From CAYSXY01 sp964435165 (GTDB lineage: Bacteria; Pseudomonadota; Alphaproteobacteria; Rickettsiales; RI-342), in assembly GCA_964435165.1 (NCBI GenBank), contig CAYSXY010000090.1, positions 1 through 5,638 of the forward strand: a stretch of 5,638 nucleotides of DNA, read 5' to 3'. The position numbers were made by a program, and so were the translations under genes. Position 1 is the stretch's first letter. Each line of letters opens with the position of its first letter. The notes under the pieces are model-generated. The model was not told the origin of the DNA. It did not search any database and saw nothing but the letters and a program-made list of their open reading frames with translations. Shown here in pieces: positions 1 through 4,543 of the stretch.

Positions 1-13
1 CGATATTTCATCT

Positions 14-50
14 CCGTCATGTTGAGCGAGCATCGCGAGTCGAAACATCC
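14..50 (-). repeat. Dispersed repeat unit A (GGAT...ATGACGG type), minus orientation
   Basis: Read on the minus strand, this 37-base unit starts GGATG-TTTCG, contains GCTCGCTCA and ends CATGACGG. It is a diverged, inverted relative of the unit at 90-127, which has the same start, the same GCTCA block and the same ATGACG end at nearly the same length. Repeats of this look are common in intergenic DNA of Alphaproteobacteria. The family match is from memory, not from a search. Confidence 0.6.
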
Positions 51-89
51 ATCTCTCTTTAGACTCCTGAATGAGTTGTGCGGCACCAT

Positions 90-127
90 GGATCCTTCGG
101 CTTCACTACGTTCTGCTCAGGATGACG
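90..127 (+). repeat. Dispersed repeat unit B (GGATCC...GATGACG type), plus orientation
   Basis: This 38-base unit begins GGATCCTTCGGCTTC, has TCTGCTCAG near its end and closes with GATGACG. Together with unit A (14-50, opposite orientation) it forms a diverged inverted pair separated by 39 bases, with the ATGACG ends facing outwards. A shorter GGGATGACGG copy of its tail follows at 146-155. Confidence 0.6.
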
Positions 128-145
128 TTTAGTTCTGTTTTGTCC

Positions 146-155
146 GGGATGACGG
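146..155 (+). repeat. Partial copy of the GATGACG repeat tail
   Basis: GGGATGACGG repeats the last bases of unit B, 25 bases after that unit's end. It may be a remnant of a further copy of the same family. It is too short to be certain on its own. Confidence 0.35.
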
Positions 156-159
156 TTTT

Positions 160-182
160 CCCTCACTCTAATCTTCTCCCAA
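160..182 (+). repeat. CCCTCAC...CTCCCAA repeat, truncated copy
   Basis: The 23-base stretch begins CCCTCACTCTAATC and ends TTCTCCCAA. It matches the first half of the unit at 359-394 apart from a few substitutions, so the two are direct repeats about 200 bases apart. The second half seen in the other copy (AGGCAGAGGGAGG) is missing here and is replaced by a GC-rich hairpin. Confidence 0.5.
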
Positions 183-202
183 GCCGGGGCAGTAGGCCCG
201 GC
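183..202. repeat. GC-rich hairpin (GCCGGG / CCCGGC)
   Basis: A 6-bp perfect stem (GCCGGG 183-188, CCCGGC 197-202) encloses an 8-base loop. No T-run follows on either strand, so I do not call it a terminator. It adjoins the truncated CCCTCAC repeat and is probably part of the repeat mosaic. Confidence 0.4.
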
Positions 203-220
203 GTGGTGCATAGCTTTCAT

Positions 221-250
221 CTGGATTGCCGGGTCAGGCCAGGCAATGAC
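221..250 (+). repeat. Dispersed palindromic repeat unit D (CTGGATTGCC...GGCAATGAC)
   Basis: The unit is an imperfect palindrome with ATTGCC (225-230) pairing with GGCAAT (242-247) around a GC-rich centre, and it ends in ATGAC like its neighbours. Very similar elements, usually GGATTGCCGGGTCAAGCCC followed by GGCAATGAC, are frequent in alphaproteobacterial intergenic DNA. This copy has drifted in the centre (GGTCAGGCCA). Confidence 0.6.
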
Positions 251-275
251 AAAAATAGCATTATGTAATTGAGGC

Positions 276-302
276 AGGATTCCGGCTTACGCCGGAATGA
301 CA
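276..302 (+). repeat. Dispersed palindromic repeat unit E (GATTCCGGC-TTAC-GCCGGAATGACA)
   Basis: ATTCCGGC (279-286) and GCCGGAAT (291-298) form a perfect 8-bp stem with a 4-base loop, followed by GACA. It matches the widespread GATTCC...GGAATGAC repeat type of proteobacterial intergenic DNA. It lies about 105 bases past the receptor stop codon. It has no T-run on either side, so it is not a standard terminator, though it could act as a 3' stabiliser of the receptor transcript. Confidence 0.65.
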
Positions 303-358
303 ATAGCATGGTTCGAAGGAGCCAGCCTTACGCATAGAGGAGGACGTTCTTTATCATG

Positions 359-394
359 CCCTCACCTCTACTCTCTCCCAAAGGCAGAGGGAGG
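359..394 (+). repeat. CCCTCAC...CTCCCAAAGG...GAGGGAGG repeat, fuller copy
   Basis: This unit starts CCCTCACCTCTACTC, passes through CTCCCAAAGG and ends GCAGAGGGAGG. CTCCC (375-379) can pair with GGGAG (389-393). It resembles the common CCCTCACCCTAACCC / GGGAGAGGG interspersed repeat of proteobacteria, and a half copy sits at 160-182. It ends 9 bases before the receptor stop codon and is the first structure transcribed after that gene. Confidence 0.5.
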
Positions 395-403
395 ATATGT
401 TGC

Positions 404-2638
404 CTAAAACGTCAGTTTCACCCCGGCCAGAGCAGTGAGAGGGCGGCCCGGGCGCGGGCCGATCGGGCGGCGGCTGACGATATATTCTTCGTCAAACACA
501 TTGTCGATTAAGCCGAAGATGGCTGCATTCTCATGCACCTGATATTCACCGCTGAGATCAACCACGATATATTCATCGGTTCCCTCCCCAACGGGAATGT
601 TGCCACTGCCGGCGGTGGTGCGCATCTCATTCACCCAACGTGCGGCAAGGGTAGCGCGCCATTTCTCATCTGCGACGCTGATATCCGTATAGATTTGATG
701 TTCAGGAATGTAAGGGAGTTCATCCCCGGCCTGCACATTGCCCCATTCGCTGAAGCTGCTACTGAAGCTGCTCTGAAATTCAGCCCTGGTGAAGGTATAG
801 GCCAGTGACACCGGAAAGCGCAGGCGCGTCTGCAACAGCTCTGTAAGGTCATATTCCAGTGAGGCTTCCAGCCCAATCACATCCACTTCGCCGCCATTAA
901 ATTGATCACCGGTGCCGGTGCCAGAACCGGAGGATAGCGTTTCTGCGCCCAGCAGATTTTCATAATCGTTGAAAAAGCCGATCAATTCACCGCGTAATGC
1001 GCCGCGGTGGTAGCGCAGGCCGGCCTCATATGCGATGCTTTCTTCTTCCTGCGCAGGCTGCGTGCTGCCGGATGGCGGTGCTGGCGGGGCAAATCCTTTA
1101 TGCACCCCGGCGAGCAAGGTGATGTCATTTGTCAGTTCATAGGCCACGCCCATGCCGGGGACGATGACATCAATATCGTTTTCATAGGTTTGCAGGTTGG
1201 CGCCTGTGCGACCAGGGTCGGCCGAGCCATAATCCTCACGGCGCAGGGTAATACTTTCGTAGCGAACGCCCGGCAAAAAGGTCCATCGATCGTAGGTGAT
1301 TTCATCCTGAAAGAAGAAGGCAATCGCCTCGGCACTGCTGATGCGGTTGGCCTGTGTGCCCGGTGTGCCGCTGGAGGTTCGTACGAGGTTACCGCTCGTA
1401 TCGATGCTGTAGCCGTCTTCATGCTGGTAGCGGTCTTCTTCATCTTCATGATAGCGAATGCCAAATTCCAGCGCGTGGCGTGTGTTGCCAAGGGTAAAAT
1501 CCTTTCGCACATTGCTTTGAATGCCTGCCCCGTAGAATTCGCGATTATTGGCGCGATAGGTCAGCGCATCCGCACCGCTGGCAACATCAGCACGCAGAAT
1601 AGCCAAATGACTGGGGCTGCTCAGTGCGTTGCTCAGGCTGCTGGTAGTGTTGCCATCACTCACATTTTGCAGTTTGTACCAGTCGCGGGCAAATTCATTG
1701 TAGTAAAGGGTGGTGGTGATGCCCCAGCCATCACCCGGATCAATAAAGTGGCGCATCTGATATTGCCGTTGATAGGTGTCCAGATTGTCCAGCCCCGTTG
1801 AGGCATAGCGACGATAAGGATTGGCATTGAAGTCACTTTCGGTCAGGCCGAGATAGGTCTCGTCTGAATCTTCCTCATACGCGCCGACCTTGAAGGTCAC
1901 TTCCTGATAAATATCTTCTGCCGGATTGGTATTGAAGCGAAGCTTGGCCATGCCATCCTGAACGCTGTAGCCGGTATCACCGCCAAAATCGAGTTCTTTG
2001 AAGCCGTCTGTGGCGTCATGGGTGAGGTCAAAGACAAAGCCGACATTATCCCAACTCTGGCCATAATTGATATAGGCACGCTGGGTGTTATCCATGCCAT
2101 AGCCGATGAAGGCCTCACCCCCTGCTTCCGACGGAATGGGGCTGGAAAGCAGGTTGAGTACGCCGCTGGTAGTGCGTGGGCCAAATTTGACGGTGCTGGA
2201 GCCTTTGCGTACTTCCACCCCTTTCATGCGCTGCATATGTGGAAAATAATAGGCTGCCGGTGCGGCATAAGGTGCCGGTGCGATTAACACGCCATCTTCC
2301 ATCAGGGTGATGTTGGCGCTACGCTCCGAGCGGCCACCACGCATCCCGATATTCGGGCGGCCGCCATAGCCGTCTTCTTCCGTAATATTCACCCCGGGGA
2401 TTTGCCGCATGATGCGTAGCGGGTCCGTATGCATGAAGGTGTCGAGTTCCTCTTCTCCCAGGTAATGAGCGGAGCCGGGAATATTGGTGATATTCTCCCG
2501 ATTGCCGATGACATTGACACTTTCCATCACGGTGACCTGATAATCAGGCGTTTCTTCTTCAGCAGATACAGCGAGAGGAGTCAGTGCTGTGGTGATGCAA
2601 CCAATGGCAGCGGCAGAGAGAATGGGGAATAAACGCAT
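404..2638 (-). CDS. FecA-type TonB-dependent outer-membrane receptor (ferric chelate uptake)
   Basis: This gene predicts a 744-residue outer-membrane beta-barrel that imports a ferric chelate using TonB energy. A signal peptide is visible (residues 1-26, cut after AVSA). A TonB-box-like stretch (QVTVME, about 34-39) follows, then a plug domain (about 50-165) with DPLRIMRQIPGV, IGMRGGRSERSANITLMEDG and VRKGSSTVKFGPRTTSGVLN. The barrel has the ETYLGLTESDFNANPYRRY block (260-278), typical of the FecA-like family (COG4772), and ends in LTF, the usual terminal aromatic. The DNVFDEEYIVSRRPIGPRPG block near the C terminus also fits. There is no N-terminal signalling domain, unlike E. coli FecA, so FecI/FecR-type surface signalling is unlikely. 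The start is supported by AGGAG (2646-2650) 7 bases upstream. The gene is divergent from tonB-exbB-exbD, with a Fur-like site upstream. The exact ligand (citrate, another siderophore or haem) cannot be read from the sequence. Confidence 0.93.
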   Translation of the reverse strand: MRLFPILSAAAIGCITTALTPLAVSAEEETPDYQVTVMESVNVIGNRENITNIPGSAHYLGEEELDTFMHTDPLRIMRQIPGVNITEEDGYGGRPNIGMRGGRSERSANITLMEDGVLIAPAPYAAPAAYYFPHMQRMKGVEVRKGSSTVKFGPRTTSGVLNLLSSPIPSEAGGEAFIGYGMDNTQRAYINYGQSWDNVGFVFDLTHDATDGFKELDFGGDTGYSVQDGMAKLRFNTNPAEDIYQEVTFKVGAYEEDSDETYLGLTESDFNANPYRRYASTGLDNLDTYQRQYQMRHFIDPGDGWGITTTLYYNEFARDWYKLQNVSDGNTTSSLSNALSSPSHLAILRADVASGADALTYRANNREFYGAGIQSNVRKDFTLGNTRHALEFGIRYHEDEEDRYQHEDGYSIDTSGNLVRTSSGTPGTQANRISSAEAIAFFFQDEITYDRWTFLPGVRYESITLRREDYGSADPGRTGANLQTYENDIDVIVPGMGVAYELTNDITLLAGVHKGFAPPAPPSGSTQPAQEEESIAYEAGLRYHRGALRGELIGFFNDYENLLGAETLSSGSGTGTGDQFNGGEVDVIGLEASLEYDLTELLQTRLRFPVSLAYTFTRAEFQSSFSSSFSEWGNVQAGDELPYIPEHQIYTDISVADEKWRATLAARWVNEMRTTAGSGNIPVGEGTDEYIVVDLSGEYQVHENAAIFGLIDNVFDEEYIVSRRPIGPRPGRPLTALAGVKLTF

Positions 2639-2658
2639 ATGAAGGCTCCTATGGTGCG

Positions 2659-2675
2659 ATGCTGCGGAGCAGCAT
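2659..2675 (-). promoter_or_regulatory. Leader hairpin in the receptor 5' untranslated region
   Basis: ATGCTGC (2659-2665) and GCAGCAT (2669-2675) form a perfect 7-bp inverted repeat around a 3-base centre. On the receptor transcript it lies just upstream of the AGGAG ribosome binding site (2646-2650), ending 20 bases before the start codon. It could be an mRNA-stabilising stem-loop, a translational control element or a 17-bp operator for a dimeric regulator. It is not followed by a T-run, so it is not a terminator. Confidence 0.45.
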
Positions 2676-2695
2676 ATCAGTCGAATGACTGAAAA

Positions 2696-2710
2696 TGAGA
2701 ATAATTATCA
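2696..2710. promoter_or_regulatory. Fur box, receptor-proximal
   Basis: TGAGAAT-A-ATTATCA matches the 7-1-7 Fur consensus TGATAAT-N-ATTATCA at 13 of 14 defined positions. It lies 57 bases upstream of the receptor start codon. On the minus strand it contains GATAAT (2709-2704), which could serve as a -10 element, although I see no good -35 at the right distance. Fur bound here would block receptor transcription when iron is plentiful. Confidence 0.85.
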
Positions 2711-2743
2711 ATTTACCCAGCGCCTACTCTCATCTTGGTGCGA

Positions 2744-2749
2744 TGTCAA
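2744..2749 (-). promoter_or_regulatory. Candidate -35 element for the receptor gene
   Basis: The minus strand reads a perfect TTGACA here, overlapping the second Fur box by two bases. Seventeen bases further the hexamer is TAGGCG, a poor -10 with only its first two bases matching. The promoter call is therefore weak. The other option is the GATAAT inside the receptor-proximal Fur box. Confidence 0.3.
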
Positions 2750-2766
2750 TAATGATTCTCATTATT
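2748..2766. promoter_or_regulatory. Fur box, tonB-proximal
   Basis: AATAATGATTCTCATTATT is a 19-bp palindrome with perfect 8-bp arms around TTC. It matches the classic 19-bp Fur consensus GATAATGATAATCATTATC at 15 positions. It ends 43 bases before the tonB start codon and overlaps possible -10 hexamers for that operon (CATTAT 2760-2765, TATTAT 2763-2768). TTGGTG (2735-2740) lies 19 bases before CATTAT, which is a long but possible promoter spacing. Confidence 0.85.
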
Positions 2767-2809
2767 ATTTGTTTTTTGCGATTAGCTGAGGTAAAGCAGG
2801 GACAACATA

Positions 2810-3556
2810 ATGATTGTAGATATGGCTCACCGTTTCACTTATCCATTCCACCAGCAGTTTCGTTCACGTTCAGGCGTTTCACGACTTGCCTTTGCAGCGG
2901 TTGCAGCCTGTGTACTGCACGGGGTTGGATTACTGGCTCTGATGTTGGTGCCTGCGGTAGCAATGGTTGAGCCGTTGAGTTTTGCTCATGGGCAGCAAAC
3001 CATGGCGGTGAGTGTTGCGGTGGTCAGACAACAACCGACCGAATCGGCTGATAAAGAACCTTCCGAGGCAGAACCACCAGAGCAACCTAAACCTAAGGCA
3101 CGTCCGGAATCACAGATGCCAACCATGGAAGCAGCTGCTAAACCGCGTGTATCTCAACCGCCGACACAGGCTGAAGTCAAACCCGTCATGCCATCGCCTG
3201 TGATGGCTACGGAAGCCTTAACTCCGCTCTCACCATCCTTATCAAGCGAGGTATCGACCGAATCCACCATTCCGGTGGTGACCGGTGCCGAGTATGTGGG
3301 CAAGCGCACACCGCCCACCTACCCTTCCCGGGCGATTCGCCTCGGCCAGGAAGGGGTGGTGGTGCTTCGCGCGTTAGTAACGGCAGATGGTCGTACGAAG
3401 GAGCTGACGCTCTGGCAATCGTCTCGTTATGCTTTGTTAGACCGGGCGGCATTAGATGCGGTGTGGAAATGGGAATTTCGTCCGGCATTACGTCATGGAC
3501 GGCCCGTCACCAGTTGGGTAGAAGTGCCGGTGAGTTTTGTGTTGAAGGAATCCTGA
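2810..3556 (+). CDS. tonB: TonB energy transducer
   Basis: This gene predicts a 248-residue inner-membrane protein that spans the periplasm and passes the energy of the proton gradient to outer-membrane receptors. A 25-residue cytoplasmic lead is followed by one membrane segment (about 26-52) with the conserved His of TonB anchors (H37 in CVLHG, equivalent to H20 of E. coli). The Ser four residues earlier (S16) is Ala33 here. Next comes a long Pro/Glu/Lys-rich spacer (about 75-150, e.g. EPPEQPKPKARPE). The C-terminal TonB domain (about 165-246) shows PPTYPSRAIRLGQEG, TADGRTKEL, LDRAALDAVWKWEFRPA and a VPVSFVL end. The start is supported by AGGGA (2798-2802) 7 bases upstream; Met5 is a less likely alternative. 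The gene heads an operon with exbB and exbD under a Fur-like site, opposite its probable receptor partner. Confidence 0.93.
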   Translation: MIVDMAHRFTYPFHQQFRSRSGVSRLAFAAVAACVLHGVGLLALMLVPAVAMVEPLSFAHGQQTMAVSVAVVRQQPTESADKEPSEAEPPEQPKPKARPESQMPTMEAAAKPRVSQPPTQAEVKPVMPSPVMATEALTPLSPSLSSEVSTESTIPVVTGAEYVGKRTPPTYPSRAIRLGQEGVVVLRALVTADGRTKELTLWQSSRYALLDRAALDAVWKWEFRPALRHGRPVTSWVEVPVSFVLKES

Positions 3557-4119
3557 TGGAGTGGTTACACGCAACCGGGCCGTTAATGTATCCCCTGGTG
3601 ATACTGTCACTGGCGGCACTGACGCTCATCATTGAGCGCAGCCTTTTTTTTATGCGACAGCCCGCCCCACACAACAGTGAGGCCGTTCAGCTCATCGTTG
3701 CATCGTTGGATGCTCATGTCGATCAGCCCAAAGCCATACGCGATGAGTTGGCGAGTGTGATGCTGCATGATGTGACGCAGCCTTACCTGTTTGGTGTGCA
3801 ATGGTTGCGGTTCATCGCGGTGATTAGCCCGATGGTGGGGCTGCTTGGTACGGTGCTGGGTATTATCGATGCCTTTACCGTCATTTCACTGCATACGGGG
3901 CCGGTCACCCCTGCCCTGATTGCCGATGGCTTGTGGGTTGCCATGCTGACCACGGCACTGGGATTGTCCATCGCCCTGCCCTGCCTGGTGGCCGCCTTTT
4001 TGTTTGCGCGGCTGGGGCAGAAGCGCATCAGCCGCATCGAGCGAGTGTTGAATCAGCATTCTCTGGCATTGGAAGGGGTGCAGCTTAGTGCATCCACTCC
4101 TCTGCAGGAAGCAGCATGA
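3556..4119 (+). CDS. exbB: ExbB/TolQ-family proton channel subunit
   Basis: This gene predicts a 187-residue inner-membrane protein that forms, with ExbD, the proton-driven motor for TonB. It is shorter than E. coli ExbB (244 residues), mainly in the N-terminal part and the cytoplasmic loop. Three membrane segments are visible (about 10-31, 84-110, 121-151). The family signature ISPMVGLLGTVLGIIDAF (90-107) contains T99, equivalent to T148 of E. coli, and T133 matches T181. In the third segment, DGLWVAMLTTALGL carries Val128 where the family usually has Glu (E176). The start at 3556 is chosen because AAGGA (3545-3549) lies 6 bases upstream and the ATG overlaps the tonB stop as TGATG. The frame is open further upstream to 3463, but that part lies inside tonB and adds no family sequence. 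A TolQ or MotA-like role is less likely given the tonB and exbD neighbours. Confidence 0.9.
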   Translation: MEWLHATGPLMYPLVILSLAALTLIIERSLFFMRQPAPHNSEAVQLIVASLDAHVDQPKAIRDELASVMLHDVTQPYLFGVQWLRFIAVISPMVGLLGTVLGIIDAFTVISLHTGPVTPALIADGLWVAMLTTALGLSIALPCLVAAFLFARLGQKRISRIERVLNQHSLALEGVQLSASTPLQEAA

Positions 4120-4538
4120 TTCAGGCCAGCCATACAGTTCGGCGTGACGGGATTCTGGCAGACCTACTGCCGGATTTGACACCGCTGATCGATGTGATGT
4201 TTATGCTGATCATTTTCCTGCTGCTCACGGCCAGTGCCACCCTGTTTGAATTTGACATTACGCTTCCTGAAGATGCCCATGCAATGACAGCGCCGGTGGA
4301 AGATCACGATCAGGTGCGTATCAGCATTTCTGCCGATGGCTGGAAACTGGATGATCGCCCCTTTGCGTCTTTTGATGCGATAGCGGATCAGGTAAGGCGC
4401 ATAGAGGATATATCGACCCGAGGGGTGCTGGTGTTCTGCGATAAGCAGGTGGCGGTGGAACGATTACTGAGCTTGCTCACCTTCTTACGTGAGCAGAATA
4501 TTCCGGCCGCGGATATTGTGATGGAGCGTTCTCAGTGA
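4116..4538 (+). CDS. exbD: ExbD/TolR-family subunit
   Basis: This gene predicts a 140-residue protein anchored by one inner-membrane helix, with a periplasmic domain; it works with ExbB to energise TonB. The membrane segment (about 24-45) carries the family motif DLTPLIDVMFMLIIF, including Asp26, equivalent to the essential D25 of E. coli ExbD. The first periplasmic strand (FDITLPED) and the closing region (GVLVFCDKQVAVERLLSLLTFLREQNI) fit the family, and the length is normal. The gene overlaps exbB by 4 bases (ATGA) and has AGGAA (4106-4110) 5 bases upstream, so translation is probably coupled. It is the last gene of the operon. Its stop codon is 5 bases from the stop codon of a convergent gene, with no terminator hairpin between them. 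Confidence 0.92.
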   Translation: MIQASHTVRRDGILADLLPDLTPLIDVMFMLIIFLLLTASATLFEFDITLPEDAHAMTAPVEDHDQVRISISADGWKLDDRPFASFDAIADQVRRIEDISTRGVLVFCDKQVAVERLLSLLTFLREQNIPAADIVMERSQ

Positions 4539-4543
4539 GTTGA

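Larger units (their letters stand above)
1..403. other. Gene-free, repeat-rich intergenic stretch
   Basis: I see no convincing coding region here. The only open frame of note (71-268, plus) runs through repeat units and has no ribosome binding site, so I leave it out. The stretch is a mosaic of short degenerate repeats, several ending in ATGAC, two copies of a CCCTCAC...CTCCCAA unit and several small hairpins, listed separately. It lies downstream of the receptor gene. None of its hairpins is followed by a T-run in either direction, so I cannot name a rho-independent terminator for that gene. Confidence 0.7.

Noticed and set aside
71..268. Plus-strand open frame of 65 codons in the left intergenic stretch
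   Set aside because: It runs through repeat units B and D, has no ribosome binding site and has no recognisable protein features.
279..298. Perfect 8-bp hairpin as a terminator of the receptor gene
   Set aside because: No T-run follows it on the minus strand, and the unit matches a common dispersed repeat type. A 3' stabilising role remains possible.
311..325. GGTTCGAA, which looks like a tRNA T-loop
   Set aside because: The flanking bases (GCATG and GGAGC) do not form a T-stem, and no acceptor or anticodon arm can be found around it.
1..403. CRISPR array
   Set aside because: The repeats differ from each other, vary in orientation and lack regular spacers. No cas genes are visible.
1007..1801. 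Long plus-strand open frame of 264 codons opposite the receptor gene
   Set aside because: It lies wholly inside the receptor coding region on the other strand, its translation resembles no family I know, and the receptor frame has clear family motifs throughout. It is a shadow of that gene's codon bias.
3463..3555. Upstream extension of exbB by 31 codons
   Set aside because: This part overlaps the tonB C-terminal domain in another frame. The ATG at 3556 has a good ribosome binding site and a TGATG overlap, and gives a normal ExbB N terminus.
4474..4495. Stem-loop TGCTCAC / GTGAGCA inside exbD
   Set aside because: A 7-bp stem with an 8-base loop inside a coding region, with no T-run. It is likely due to chance and codon use.
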